The notes under the pieces are model-generated. The model did not search any database and was not told where the DNA came from. It worked only from the letters and a program-made list of their open reading frames with translations. Position numbers and translations under genes: made by a program. Shown here piece after piece: positions 21,100 to 30,100 of a DNA stretch of 64,000 bases. Source of the DNA: Nitrospinaceae bacterium (lineage in GTDB: Bacteria; Nitrospinota; Nitrospinia; Nitrospinales; VA-1); the NCBI GenBank assembly GCA_021604505.1, contig BQJC01000002.1, forward strand, positions 372,001 to 436,000, read 5' to 3'. How positions within the stretch are numbered: the stretch's first letter is position 1; each line of letters opens with the position of its first letter.

Positions 21100-21492
21100 A
21101 TGCCTATTTGCTCAAACCCTAAAACACGCAGGATAAAAGTTCCCGTCGGCCAGGGGGCGGTCATCCTGGTTCTGCGGGAATACAGCGCGGTGGAATACAC
21201 CCGGTTCATGAGCGGCCGCTATGAGTTCAAGCGCCAGGGACAGATCGAAGACCGCTCCATGCAATCGCGACTGCGTTTTGTTGACAGTCTACTCGAAGGG
21301 CTGGAAGCGCAGGATGCCCAGGGAAAACCCGACACCGTCACTTACGTCGATCCTGAGTCCGGAAAAGAGGCGCCGCTAACTCCGCAAGTGGAGGACTGGA
21401 CGAATTATGTCAATCCTTCGTGGAAAATCGCCGCCGCGATTGAGCTGGAGGGAGAAAGCGTCGAGATCGAAAACGTCGCCCTAAAAAACTGA
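21100..21492 (+). CDS. Tail assembly chaperone (lambda gpG-like)
   Basis: 130 residues. It stays in frame 0 and ends with the codons CTA-AAA-AAC-TGA, so its last sense codons lie within a slippery heptamer. In siphophages such genes encode tail assembly chaperones that bind the tape measure. Most ribosomes should stop here, giving the short form; a minority should shift to the -1 frame and make the extended form. It directly follows the tube gene. The protein itself has no strong sequence motif: the assignment rests on position and the frameshift element. Confidence 0.8.
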   Translation: MPICSNPKTRRIKVPVGQGAVILVLREYSAVEYTRFMSGRYEFKRQGQIEDRSMQSRLRFVDSLLEGLEAQDAQGKPDTVTYVDPESGKEAPLTPQVEDWTNYVNPSWKIAAAIELEGESVEIENVALKN

Positions 21493-21531
21493 TCGCCTAC
21501 CTTCAGGAAGATGTGCCGGGGCTGGAGGTAG
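21483..21531 (+). promoter_or_regulatory. Programmed -1 ribosomal frameshift element
   Basis: Heptamer A-AAA-AAC (21483-21489) is in the correct phase of the upstream gene. A 7-base spacer follows, then a stem-loop: CTACCTTCAG (21497-21506) pairs along all ten positions with CTGGAGGTAG (21522-21531), one pair being G-U, across a 15-base loop. The zero-frame stop TGA is at 21490-21492. A -1 shift enters the open frame of the next feature. These are the standard elements of -1 frameshifting in siphophage tail chaperone genes. Confidence 0.88.
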
Positions 21532-21776
21532 CGTATGAGAAATTCCTGAACCGGGTCGAAGAGGAAACCAGCGACCCGGAATGGAATATTCAAAACCACC
21601 CGGCACACATTATTCTCGACCGCTTTCCTAACCCATTCGGCGTCTGGGTTGCCTGGCTTGAGGAACTGCTATGGCTTAGTCATGCGGGGGTCCCATTTGA
21701 CAAGGACGATCTCACTATTTTGGAGTGGAAAGCTCTGGCGATTTTAAAACATTGGAAAGAAAAAAAGAAAAGGTGA
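21489..21776 (+). CDS. Tail chaperone frameshift extension (lambda gpT-like)
   Basis: This -1 frame encodes 95 residues after the slip, giving a fused protein of about 225 residues with the upstream gene. Residues are acidic and aromatic-rich in the middle (R-F-P-N-P-F-G-V-W-V-A-W), ending in a Lys-rich tail (W-K-E-K-K-K-R). An internal GTG at 21513 could be called as a start, but the in-phase slippery site and stem-loop make frameshift expression far more likely. The extended form would recruit the tape measure during tail assembly. Confidence 0.75.
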   Translation: MIAYLQEDVPGLEVAYEKFLNRVEEETSDPEWNIQNHPAHIILDRFPNPFGVWVAWLEELLWLSHAGVPFDKDDLTILEWKALAILKHWKEKKKR

Positions 21777-21783
21777 CCGTTAA

Positions 21784-22164
21784 ATGAACGTCGGTTTTTA
21801 TCATCCCACCAAGGCGGGAGCGACCACGCAGTGGGCTCCCTCCCGACAACCGGTTTTCCCGGCGTCGGAGCCTGTCGATTTCCCCGAGCAGTTGACCGGA
21901 GAGACGGCAGGCGGAACCCTTTATGTGCAGGACAAGGGGCAGAAGCGTGAACGCTTCGAGCTCCGCTTTGTGCGGATACCGAAGTCCGATCGAGATGACG
22001 CCCATACATTTTTCAACACCGTTAAAAAGGCTTTCAATACTTTTGAATACGAAGACCCTGAAGCCGTCCTTCACACCGTCCGCTGGACCAATCAATTTGA
22101 CTTCGAACGGGTGATCGAGGGTCGTTACTCTGGAACCATTGAATTGAGAAAGGAAGCCGCATGA
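21784..22164 (+). CDS. Phage tail protein, possible distal tail protein
   Basis: 126 residues. It starts N-V-G-F-Y-H-P and has a strand-rich centre (F-E-L-R-F-V-R-I-P-K) and an E-G-R-Y-S-G-T-I-E-L-R end, a layout seen in minor tail or distal tail proteins. It follows the chaperones where a tape measure normally sits, and its stop overlaps the next ATG (ATGA). A precise family is not recognised. Confidence 0.5.
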   Translation: MNVGFYHPTKAGATTQWAPSRQPVFPASEPVDFPEQLTGETAGGTLYVQDKGQKRERFELRFVRIPKSDRDDAHTFFNTVKKAFNTFEYEDPEAVLHTVRWTNQFDFERVIEGRYSGTIELRKEAA

Positions 22165-22475
22165 TCGACTGGAGTACAACGACTGCGCAGGATTTTCAGC
22201 TGCGGATTGAAGGAGAAGGCATTGAAGAATCCGGGAATCATATTATTTTCCCGGTTCGGGTTTATCATAAGGATGGCACAGCCGCCTTTTTAAAATCCGT
22301 TCCGATCCGCTCTGAATTTTACAAGGCCCTGAAAAAAAATTCCGGCTGGAAGGATGCGCTGATCAAAATTTTTCAGCAGCGGGTTCGCGACGAACTGGCG
22401 CAAAAGATCCGTGAAGAGACGGTGGCCGTCGAGGAAAAAATCCACTTCATCGACACGGGCAAGCAAACGGTCTGA
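22161..22475 (+). CDS. Small tail-tip protein
   Basis: 104 residues. It overlaps the preceding stop by ATGA and its own stop overlaps the next start (TGATG), so three tail genes are coupled. The first half is beta-rich; the second half is a charged helix (Q-Q-R-V-R-D-E-L-A-Q-K-I-R-E-E). I do not recognise a family. The position suggests a baseplate or hub partner. Confidence 0.5.
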   Translation: MIDWSTTTAQDFQLRIEGEGIEESGNHIIFPVRVYHKDGTAAFLKSVPIRSEFYKALKKNSGWKDALIKIFQQRVRDELAQKIREETVAVEEKIHFIDTGKQTV

Positions 22476-25318
22476 TGCGCACGGACTTCACCACAGCTTT
22501 CGATACGGAGAAGGACAAAAAGGCGCACGCCCCGGTCACCTTGATGAAAATCGACTGGCCCGCCATCGGCGCTTTGCCTGCCCTGACGCTTCGTCTCGCG
22601 GACCGGGGAGCAGATGCCGACAATGCCAAACTCACGATCAACGGCACCGACTGGCACGCCGTGATCGAGGATGCAGGCGAACTTGACCGGCTGGTGGACG
22701 CCGGAAACTTTTCCGCAAACTCGGTGGCCGATCTTAAAGTGACGCTCACCAATCTGCCAACGGCGTTGTTCAGTCCGGCAAAGCCGTTCAGCTATGTTTT
22801 TGACGAACGGCCCCCGGAATCGGCAACGGTCACCGTTTACCAATGGTTTGAAGGGTTGCTGGAGGCGGATATATCGGAGATTTTTGTTGGCCGTATCGCC
22901 GATCCCATCGGTTTCGATGAAAGCACCTGCTCCTTCGACCTTGTGGATATCGCGGGCACCCACGGCAGTGCCGTGGTCGGCAATCTGATCAACTTAACGG
23001 ATTATCCAAACGCGCCTCAATCCTCCATCGGTAAAATGAAACCCATCGTCATCGGTGAAGTGAACAATGCGCCTTCTATTCTGGTCCGGCAAGCGCAGGA
23101 AACGAAAGTGGCTTCCGTCGCCGCTCCCGGTGACAGCACCCTGACGGTTGCGGATACATCCGATTTTAACGTGTCCGGCACGCTGAAACTGAACGATGAT
23201 GAAGTCGCCTATACGGGGAAGACGGCCACGACTTTCACCGGGTGCACGGGCATCAACGAATTTCATTTTGCCGGCGATGTGGTTCTGGAAAAGATCAGCG
23301 ACCATCGCTATCTGTTCAGCGACCCGGACTATCCCATCAAACAGATCAGCGGTGTTTCCGTGGATGGTCATTTAGCAGATGCGGGAGATTACACTTTGGA
23401 TCTTCCCAACGGCGAGGTGGTGTTTAATAAGAAGCCTGAGAAATCGGATTCGGTCGATACTAAGTTTCTTCAAGCGCAGTTCGACGCCATTGGAACGGGC
23501 AACAACGCCGTTGATCCTTTAAATGCCGCGAACCCCAATACTCGAACCTCTTATGCAAAGATAAGCCAGGCGACCCCCACTCTTTCGCTGAAGCAGACTG
23601 ATGTCATGCCGGTCATCGGGATGATCGGCAAAGTCAAACTTCGTGTGGAGCATTTTGTCGAAGAAAAACTGCCGAACGACAATCTTTCAGTGGATATCGT
23701 CGGCATTGGCCAGGTGGGGACTCTGTCGCCCCCGGCTATGGATGATGGCATTGGCAGTCAAGGGAACGTCGACATCACCCACACGCATCTCGATTCTCTG
23801 GGGTTTCCCATCACCGACCCGACGCATGAGCACGTTCTGCCAAGGAAAACCGAGGTCACGCAAACAGCCACCGCCGGGCTCGATGCGGATGGTTTTGCGA
23901 TCGACAGCCTGAATCCGACCCATAACATCACCTTCCCCGCCGCGCCTTCTGGAACGATCGACTCGGTGGAATACAATGTGAACTTTGAAGCCCACACAGT
24001 CAGCGGCAGTGTCGGTCAGACGTTGACTTTAAAGGCGTCCGGCGGGCAGTTCGATATTTTCAAAATCGGCGCATCAGGAGTGAACACCTACACCCCGAAC
24101 GGAACCCTGACCCAGGCGCCGACGACAGTGACCATCAGTAAGTCTTTGGCCAGCGCCATTGTCAAGCTGTTCAATCTCACAAGAACCATCACACTCACAC
24201 CGGAAGAGGACACCGATGTTCAATCGACGGGAGTGTCGACTTCCAAAACCGGCGCCGTCACGCAACACAGTTCCACTCCCGGTGTCGGCGGAACGGTGGA
24301 AAAAAACACCAGCACCATCGTCGATTTCATCGATATCACAAGTCAGGTTGCCGGGGACTGGTCCTGGTTCACCAATAAGGAAGTCGAGGTCAAATACAAC
24401 GGGACCTCCGATGGCAGAACCGTTTTCATCATTCACGTGGCATTCGAAATCGAGTATGCCCGGCGGCGGTTGAGCTTTACCGATAATGTCACCGCTCTCG
24501 TTGAAGGTGTGAAGGACGACGGCTCTGGAAGCGTCACCGGTACGGCGGATGCCTTGATCGAACGGCCCGACCACGTTTTCAAATGGTCTCTGTTCAATCT
24601 ATTGGGTTTAACCGCATCCGAAGTCAACGCAACATCTTTTGCGCAAGCGGGGATCGATTTTTCAGGCGCCTTCACGGGAGGCTACAGACTGGCCGGGATC
24701 ATCCAGAAAAAAATTGAGATCAAAAAACTCTGGCGGAATTGGGAGGTGAACTGCCGTGCCTATTTTTTCTGGGACCTGGGAAAGGCCGGGATTCAGTTTC
24801 GTCCCATCAACCAGATCAGTCTGCCGTTCACCGCCGATAAAACCATCCTCGAAAACATGATTCGTCTGGATGAAAACGGCCGCGCCAGCCTCCGTTGCGA
24901 ACGCACGCCGAACCGCCACATCGTGAACACCATCGATTTAAGGTACGACCGCGACTGGTCTTCCGGCGAATACAGTTCAATGGCGCACGGAAGCGATGCG
25001 GATTCCATCACCCGTTACGGACGCCGGGAGAAACCGGACGATTTCGAATTTGATTGGACCCGGGTTCAGGCACAGGCTGAGGATCTGGTGGTTTTCTTCC
25101 TGGCCCAGTATAAGGAGCCCTCGGACGTTTTGGAGTTGGAATTGTTTTTAGACAACATTGAGCTTGAACGCGGCGACCTTTTAAAAATCAGTCCCTCCAC
25201 GCATGAAGGTGTTGATCTTCCGGGTTTGGTCCTGGGGGTGGGAAGAAAAATTGGATCGGGAAAAAGACGTCGAATGGATTCCGTGCCGGTTTCGGTCCAG
25301 CTCATGCGAGTTGTTTAA
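22475..25318 (+). CDS. Large tail tip/hub protein
   Basis: 947 residues, the largest protein of the block. The N-terminal ~200 residues are beta-rich with F-V-G-R-I-A-D-P-I-G and F-D-L-V-D-I-A-G, like tail-hub domains. The middle (~430-650) is Thr/Ser/Gly-rich with many short strands and several H-T-H, D-P-T-H-E-H motifs, likely an exposed or fibre-like region. The C-terminus (D-N-I-E-L-E-R-G-D-L-L-K-I-S) matches the ending of baseplate hub proteins, where the phrase marks a switch into a final strand. It should contact the host surface or form the tail tip. It is intact. Confidence 0.65.
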   Translation: MRTDFTTAFDTEKDKKAHAPVTLMKIDWPAIGALPALTLRLADRGADADNAKLTINGTDWHAVIEDAGELDRLVDAGNFSANSVADLKVTLTNLPTALFSPAKPFSYVFDERPPESATVTVYQWFEGLLEADISEIFVGRIADPIGFDESTCSFDLVDIAGTHGSAVVGNLINLTDYPNAPQSSIGKMKPIVIGEVNNAPSILVRQAQETKVASVAAPGDSTLTVADTSDFNVSGTLKLNDDEVAYTGKTATTFTGCTGINEFHFAGDVVLEKISDHRYLFSDPDYPIKQISGVSVDGHLADAGDYTLDLPNGEVVFNKKPEKSDSVDTKFLQAQFDAIGTGNNAVDPLNAANPNTRTSYAKISQATPTLSLKQTDVMPVIGMIGKVKLRVEHFVEEKLPNDNLSVDIVGIGQVGTLSPPAMDDGIGSQGNVDITHTHLDSLGFPITDPTHEHVLPRKTEVTQTATAGLDADGFAIDSLNPTHNITFPAAPSGTIDSVEYNVNFEAHTVSGSVGQTLTLKASGGQFDIFKIGASGVNTYTPNGTLTQAPTTVTISKSLASAIVKLFNLTRTITLTPEEDTDVQSTGVSTSKTGAVTQHSSTPGVGGTVEKNTSTIVDFIDITSQVAGDWSWFTNKEVEVKYNGTSDGRTVFIIHVAFEIEYARRRLSFTDNVTALVEGVKDDGSGSVTGTADALIERPDHVFKWSLFNLLGLTASEVNATSFAQAGIDFSGAFTGGYRLAGIIQKKIEIKKLWRNWEVNCRAYFFWDLGKAGIQFRPINQISLPFTADKTILENMIRLDENGRASLRCERTPNRHIVNTIDLRYDRDWSSGEYSSMAHGSDADSITRYGRREKPDDFEFDWTRVQAQAEDLVVFFLAQYKEPSDVLELELFLDNIELERGDLLKISPSTHEGVDLPGLVLGVGRKIGSGKRRRMDSVPVSVQLMRVV

Positions 25319-25343
25319 TGATTTTTAATTGAGGATTAGCAAA

Positions 25344-25775
25344 GTGAAAAAATTTACTTTCTTAATTTTTACAGCCTTAATTTTTGCAGGCATGCACTCC
25401 AGCTCGCAGGCCTTTGTCATGGAAGTTGCGAAAAAGTGGGACAACGTGGCAGTGGCTCCGGATGTGGATTGGTTTTCTGAGGATTTGGCGCCATCGACAG
25501 ACGTTGAACGCCGCGGGATGACTTCTCATTTCAGCGCCCCGGTCAAGCATACGTTTGAGTTTTCCTGCCCGCTGGAAACTGCGGTCAATTTACAAATGAA
25601 ATACAACGCCATCACGAAAGTGTTTAATTTTAATGATGGGGAACCCATCGGCGCGAACGATGGAAACCAGTATTCGGTTATCCTGCACAGTGGCATGTCT
25701 TATAACATTCAGCATAAAACTGCGACCCAGGCCTGCTCTGTGATCATCACCGAATCCTTTAATGTGGATTTATAA
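25344..25775 (+). CDS. Small secreted protein of the tail module
   Basis: I chose the GTG at 25344, preceded by GAGGA at good spacing, over an upstream TTG at 25329. The 143-residue protein has a clear signal peptide (K-K-F-T-F-L-I-F-T-A) that likely ends after S-S-S-Q-A. The mature part is beta-rich with one early and one late Cys, possibly a disulfide. Family unknown. A signal peptide is not expected for a virion protein, so this is likely exported by the host. Confidence 0.55.
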   Translation: MKKFTFLIFTALIFAGMHSSSQAFVMEVAKKWDNVAVAPDVDWFSEDLAPSTDVERRGMTSHFSAPVKHTFEFSCPLETAVNLQMKYNAITKVFNFNDGEPIGANDGNQYSVILHSGMSYNIQHKTATQACSVIITESFNVDL

Positions 25776-25785
25776 AAGGTGAATC

Positions 25786-27048
25786 ATGAATAGACGGTTT
25801 TTATTTTTCATTTTGATTTTCTTTTTTTCTGGAAATACGTTTGCCACGCCAATGCAGGGTCTGGGGATCAAAAAACACAACACGCGGGTGTCCGCATTTT
25901 CTCCACTTCCAGGCCTTGTTGAAACGCGGATCACCGATTTTCGTTTCGGACATGGATTTACCAAACAATCCGCCGCCGGAACGCAGACCGATGACACGAC
26001 AGCTCATCTTAATGGAACGCAAAGCCTGAGACTGGCGACCGACGGAGATGGAGTGGCCGTTTTTTCAAGGAGCGGTTTGTTCTCTCCAGCGCTTGATTTG
26101 ACGAACCAATCCTTGGTGATGCGGTTAAAGACCGGTGACATAGCGAATACGAGTGAAATCACAATCTACCTTTCCAGCGACAATTTTTCAGCGAATTGGT
26201 ACATTTTCCCGTTCGATGATCCGGCCACGAATTTCTACAAAGATGGAGAGTGGGTGGTTGTCACCATGAATTTTTCCGACGCCACCGTGACGGGCAGTCC
26301 TGACCGTGCGGGCATCAATAAAATCCAGTTGCGGGTCAAGGATAATTCCAGCACGGCGGTTGCAATTAATTTTGCCAGCCTGGGTTCTATTCCCGAACCG
26401 GGAAACGGCATGTTGTCTTTTACTTTCGATGATGGTTGGCTCAGTCAATACGACGAGGCGAAAAAGAAAATGTCAGAATTTGGTTTTCCCGGCACGGCTT
26501 ATATTATTAAAGATAATGTTGGACAACCTGGATTCCTTTCGCTCAACCAAATGCGGGAGTTGGAAGACCTTCACGGCTGGGAAATGGCAACGCATCATGG
26601 AACTAATTTGACGACGGTGTCGCTGTCCGAAGCGGAGTCTCGTATTCGATCCGAAAAGCAGTGGTTGATCGACCACGGGTTCAATCGCGGCGTCGATCAT
26701 TTTGCGATCCCCAATGGAGCATTCAATCAAGACCTGATGAATTTGTTCAAAAAATATTTTCGTACCGCGAGAACCATTGCGCCAACAGGGGAAACCTTCC
26801 CTCCGGCGGATTGGCATCGCTTGCGTGTGCTGAATGTAATTAATACAACCACGACCACGCAAATTGCCAGCGCCGTCGATGATGCCAGGACGAATAAATA
26901 CTGGTTGATTCTCTTATTTCACAAGATTGTCGTTTCACCTTCGGCGAGCACCGAATATTCCATTGCCGACTTTGAAACCGTGGTGAACGACATTGCCGCG
27001 GATGGAATCGCGGTAAAAACAATTTCCCAGGCGATCATCGATGGGTGA
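25786..27048 (+). CDS. Secreted polysaccharide deacetylase (NodB homology domain)
   Basis: 420 residues with a signal peptide of ~20 residues (cleavage near T-F-A). Residues ~40-200 form a beta-rich, possibly carbohydrate-binding, region. The C-terminal half is a NodB-type deacetylase: T-F-D-D-G supplies the metal and catalytic Asp, a T-H-H motif follows, I-P-N-G corresponds to the R-x-P-x-G motif, and L-F-H-K is the late His motif. The second His of the usual H-x3-H is not evident, so activity is plausible but not certain. Predicted to remove N-acetyl or O-acetyl groups from an extracellular polysaccharide. It ends the rightward structural series. Confidence 0.8.
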   Translation: MNRRFLFFILIFFFSGNTFATPMQGLGIKKHNTRVSAFSPLPGLVETRITDFRFGHGFTKQSAAGTQTDDTTAHLNGTQSLRLATDGDGVAVFSRSGLFSPALDLTNQSLVMRLKTGDIANTSEITIYLSSDNFSANWYIFPFDDPATNFYKDGEWVVVTMNFSDATVTGSPDRAGINKIQLRVKDNSSTAVAINFASLGSIPEPGNGMLSFTFDDGWLSQYDEAKKKMSEFGFPGTAYIIKDNVGQPGFLSLNQMRELEDLHGWEMATHHGTNLTTVSLSEAESRIRSEKQWLIDHGFNRGVDHFAIPNGAFNQDLMNLFKKYFRTARTIAPTGETFPPADWHRLRVLNVINTTTTTQIASAVDDARTNKYWLILLFHKIVVSPSASTEYSIADFETVVNDIAADGIAVKTISQAIIDG

Positions 27049-27138
27049 GCAGACAGCATGGCCAACGGGGCCTGTGAGCCGGCTTGACAGGGTGCGTGGT
27101 TTTGTTGTCAGCAAATAAAATTACCGCTTCATCTGCAT

Positions 27139-28026
27139 TTACAATTCCTTCCACGCGCCGATGACGCGACCGACAATCGGATCGGGGTGCTCCTGAAGTT
27201 CGATGATCTGCACATCAAAAGCGGGGTTGATGGAACGCAGAATCAACAGCTCTTTTTTCCGTTCTACATACTTGGCGGTCAAACCGTCTTCATGAAAGAT
27301 AGCGTAGATTTTGTTTTTCTGGATACGTTTGTCGTCCCGGTCGATGACCACGATGTCTCCGGAGTGGAGCATCGGTTCCATGGATTCTCCGTCCACCCGG
27401 CTGGCGACCAGGTTCTTGCGTTTGCCGGAGGCCCGGATATGAAGGAGAACATAATCTTCAATTTTATCGGCCTGAATGATCGGTTGGCCGGCGGCAATGG
27501 CGGATTCTGTGAGGGGTATGGAAACGTAATCCTCTTCCCGGAGTTTGGGGGCGTTTTCAGTGTTTGCGGCTTGAAAGATTTTCAGTTCCGGGGCCTGAAC
27601 CGGATGACTGTCTTGTTCTACCAGAAATTCATACGGCGGCACATTCAGCCTTTTTGCCAGATGGTAAAAAAGCACCCAGGGGATTTGTGCCCGCCCTTTC
27701 TCATAAAGTTCCAAAACTTTGGAATTGATCTCCACCTTGGCGGCTAAATCATCCAGAGACCATCCGAGCTTCTTACGCAGTTGTTTGATTTTTTTCCCGG
27801 TTTTTAAAATTAATTTGTTGGTTTTTGTTTCGCCGGCGACCAGCCAATGGAAATCCACCTGGAAATGGTGAGCTATTTTTTCCAATGACCGGGTGTCCGG
27901 CGGGGTTTGTCTTTGTGAGCTTTTTTTCATTGCCTGGTAATTCAGGCCAACGTTTTTGCAAAACGCAGTGAGCGACTGGCCTTCCTGGAGAAGGCCGATT
28001 CGATTCCATAAAAATTTGTCGGGCAT
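27139..28026 (-). CDS. LexA/CI-like repressor with two HTH domains
   Basis: Phage-type repressor, 295 residues from the ATG at 28026. The C-terminal S24 domain has an Ala-Gly cleavage site (I-A-A-G-Q-P, ~178-180), nucleophile Ser215 in D-G-E-S-M-E-P and Lys252 in L-T-A-K-Y-V, so RecA-stimulated self-cleavage is expected. It carries two tandem Cro/CI-like HTH regions: residues ~5-65 (S-L-T-A-F-C-K-N-V-G-L-N-Y) and ~77-137 (L-G-W-S-L-D-D-L-A-A-K-V). CI repressors normally have one. An operator lies in the divergent promoter region at 28050-28135. Confidence 0.88.
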   Translation of the reverse strand: MPDKFLWNRIGLLQEGQSLTAFCKNVGLNYQAMKKSSQRQTPPDTRSLEKIAHHFQVDFHWLVAGETKTNKLILKTGKKIKQLRKKLGWSLDDLAAKVEINSKVLELYEKGRAQIPWVLFYHLAKRLNVPPYEFLVEQDSHPVQAPELKIFQAANTENAPKLREEDYVSIPLTESAIAAGQPIIQADKIEDYVLLHIRASGKRKNLVASRVDGESMEPMLHSGDIVVIDRDDKRIQKNKIYAIFHEDGLTAKYVERKKELLILRSINPAFDVQIIELQEHPDPIVGRVIGAWKEL

Positions 28027-28049
28027 GGAGAAAAATCTAAAAAAAGGTA

Positions 28050-28078
28050 TTGACGCAAGGGGACAAATGTCCCATAAT
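28050..28078 (+). promoter_or_regulatory. Rightward promoter with operator in its spacer
   Basis: -35 TTGACG (28050-28055), a 17-base spacer and -10 CATAAT (28073-28078). The palindrome GGGACA-aa-TGTCCC (28060-28073) fills the spacer, so a bound repressor would block RNA polymerase. It should drive the SMC-like gene at 28173 and those after it. Confidence 0.7.
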
Positions 28079-28100
28079 AAAAAGTGAAAAGAGGCAGATG

Positions 28101-28135
28101 TCCCCATGGGGAATTGCCGCTGATGAAGTATAGCA
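28101..28135 (-). promoter_or_regulatory. Leftward repressor promoter and second palindrome
   Basis: On the minus strand an extended -10 element TGCTATACT occupies 28135-28127 with no clear -35. The perfect 12-base palindrome TCCCCATGGGGA (28101-28112) follows at about the transcription start. ATGTCCC occurs in both this site and the spacer operator, suggesting one repressor binds both and autoregulates. Confidence 0.45.
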
Positions 28136-28172
28136 TTTTAAATATCCTCATACCTAATTAGATGCACACCTT

Positions 28173-30083
28173 ATGATCAGGCAATTAACCAATCACGGAT
28201 TCAAGGATCAGATACGTACATTGCAGCTGTCCGGGCTCGACCTCATCACCTCCGATGACGTCAACGGCGTTGGCAAATCGGCGGTTCTGGAGGCCTTTAA
28301 GCTGGCATTGACGGGAGAGGTTCCGGGGCGGGCCAAAACGGTGGATGATATTTTGCAGTTCACTTCTTTCGATGAAATGAAGGTGGGGGTTGTGGCGGAC
28401 CCCGGGAATGGACCGGTGAGCGTCGAGCGGGGATTCCTGCGCCATGCGCCGCAAGGAGAAAAACGGCCTGTATGGATCGATCACAGGCCCCGGAAATATG
28501 AAGAAGGCGGGCATTGGGTGCGTGAGCGCATCGGTCCGGTTTCCTTGAGTTTTGATTTTTTCGAGTTCTTGAATCTTTCCGATGCCAAAAAACGCCAGTG
28601 GATCATTGCCCACTCTCCCGAATCCGAGGAGTTGAGCCAGAGGGGGTTATACCTTTTGCTGTTGGTCCGAATGGTTGAAAAATACCTGGGGTCGGGGATC
28701 ATCCACTCCTTGTTGCTATCCCTGGGAATGTCTTCTTTAAACGAAATATTTGCAGTGCGGGATGCAAACGATTTGTCTCGCTTGCACCATCAGTTGCGGG
28801 AAATTTTTCATAGCCAGGAGCCGAAGCATGCGGCGCTGACGCAAAAAATATTAAACCAGGTGTTTCAATATGGGTCTCCTTCAGAGTCGGCGGAAAGAAA
28901 CAGCAGCGCCATGCTCAAGCAATTGAAGGCGGAGACCTTGCGGTTAAAAAATGCTGTTCGCGAACAAACCGCCGCGCTCTCTTGCATGGGGTCTGTATCG
29001 AAAAATGATCGAACGGAAAACCTTCAGAACATTTCCGATTGCCGGGAAAAGATTTGTGCCTTGAACAAAACGGTCGAAGACTTTGAAGATCGCCTGCAAA
29101 AAACTCGCATGCACTTGGCTGAGAAAGGGTCTACCGCTTTAAAAGAACACGAGTTCGCACTTAGGCGATTGTCAGTGGAGTTGAGGCTAAAGCGCGACAA
29201 GCACGAAAATTCAGGTCCTTCGCATTTCACCTGTCCTGTGGCTCGGCAAGTCCGGTGCGATACGGACATGGCACCTTACCGCGAAATCCTGGGCGAGGAG
29301 ATTGAGGCGTTGATGAAACAGGAAGCGGAAACTCGAAAGTCGCTGTCAACCGCCAAGGCTCAGCGCATTGTTAAATTCTGTCAGGACGAATGCACCCGGT
29401 TGCCAGTGGATTCAAACCGAATGCCTGGAAAACAAGCCGAGATAGCAACCCTGGAAAAAGAAAAGAGAGTTCTTAAAGCTCAGAGAGACAAGATTCAGAA
29501 AGTCCTCGACGACCACCTTCGTCAGGAAGGGAGATGCGAAGTCTTTGTTGAGCTCAAACGGAAAAAGAAACAATGTGAAGAGGAGCTCAAAATTGTTAAA
29601 CAGGTGGCCGAACTGCTCAGCGGCGTTCAGGAGGAAATGGCGTCGCGCATTGCCGGAGCTTTGGAAACGGAAGTGAACGAAACCCTCAAATGGATCGACA
29701 GCGATCATGAGTTCATTCTCAGCTTGCGCGGCAAGCAATTTGAAATGGGGTGGAACCGCAATGGAAAGATCATTCCCTTCAATACGATCAACTCTGCGCA
29801 TTTCATTATTTTTATCGTTCCCTTTATGGTTGCGTTGATAAACCGCATGGCCGCCGTCCGGAAAGAGTCCGGTTTGCCGACATTGAGAGCCCTTTGCATT
29901 GAAGCGGAATCTCTGACTCCGGGAAATCTGAGGGCTCTGTTGAAGGGGTTGGCGACTATGAAGAAGCGGGGAGGGATCGATAACGTATTAGTGGCGCATT
30001 ATCACTCGGTCCGCGATGCTGAGAAATTATTTGGATTTCAGGAGCATATTCTTGAAGAAAGCGGATCTTCAGTCCTGGCTTGA
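28173..30083 (+). CDS. SMC/RecF-like ATPase, phage-encoded
   Basis: 636 residues. The N-terminus has a Walker A D-V-N-G-V-G-K-S (29-36) in an SMC/Rad50-like context, then two long charged coiled-coil stretches (~255-350 and ~425-505). A Cys pair (C-P-V-A-R-Q-V-R-C) lies at the turn, like a hook or zinc site. The C-terminal lobe has L-C-I-E-A-E-S-L in place of a normal Walker B, and the usual S-G-G-Q/E signature is not recognisable (N-S-A-H instead). It may be a specialised recombination/DNA-repair ATPase in the RecN/SbcC/gp46 style. It is the first gene under the repressed rightward promoter. Confidence 0.7.
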   Translation: MIRQLTNHGFKDQIRTLQLSGLDLITSDDVNGVGKSAVLEAFKLALTGEVPGRAKTVDDILQFTSFDEMKVGVVADPGNGPVSVERGFLRHAPQGEKRPVWIDHRPRKYEEGGHWVRERIGPVSLSFDFFEFLNLSDAKKRQWIIAHSPESEELSQRGLYLLLLVRMVEKYLGSGIIHSLLLSLGMSSLNEIFAVRDANDLSRLHHQLREIFHSQEPKHAALTQKILNQVFQYGSPSESAERNSSAMLKQLKAETLRLKNAVREQTAALSCMGSVSKNDRTENLQNISDCREKICALNKTVEDFEDRLQKTRMHLAEKGSTALKEHEFALRRLSVELRLKRDKHENSGPSHFTCPVARQVRCDTDMAPYREILGEEIEALMKQEAETRKSLSTAKAQRIVKFCQDECTRLPVDSNRMPGKQAEIATLEKEKRVLKAQRDKIQKVLDDHLRQEGRCEVFVELKRKKKQCEEELKIVKQVAELLSGVQEEMASRIAGALETEVNETLKWIDSDHEFILSLRGKQFEMGWNRNGKIIPFNTINSAHFIIFIVPFMVALINRMAAVRKESGLPTLRALCIEAESLTPGNLRALLKGLATMKKRGGIDNVLVAHYHSVRDAEKLFGFQEHILEESGSSVLA

Positions 30084-30100
30084 TTTAATAGGTTTTTTCT

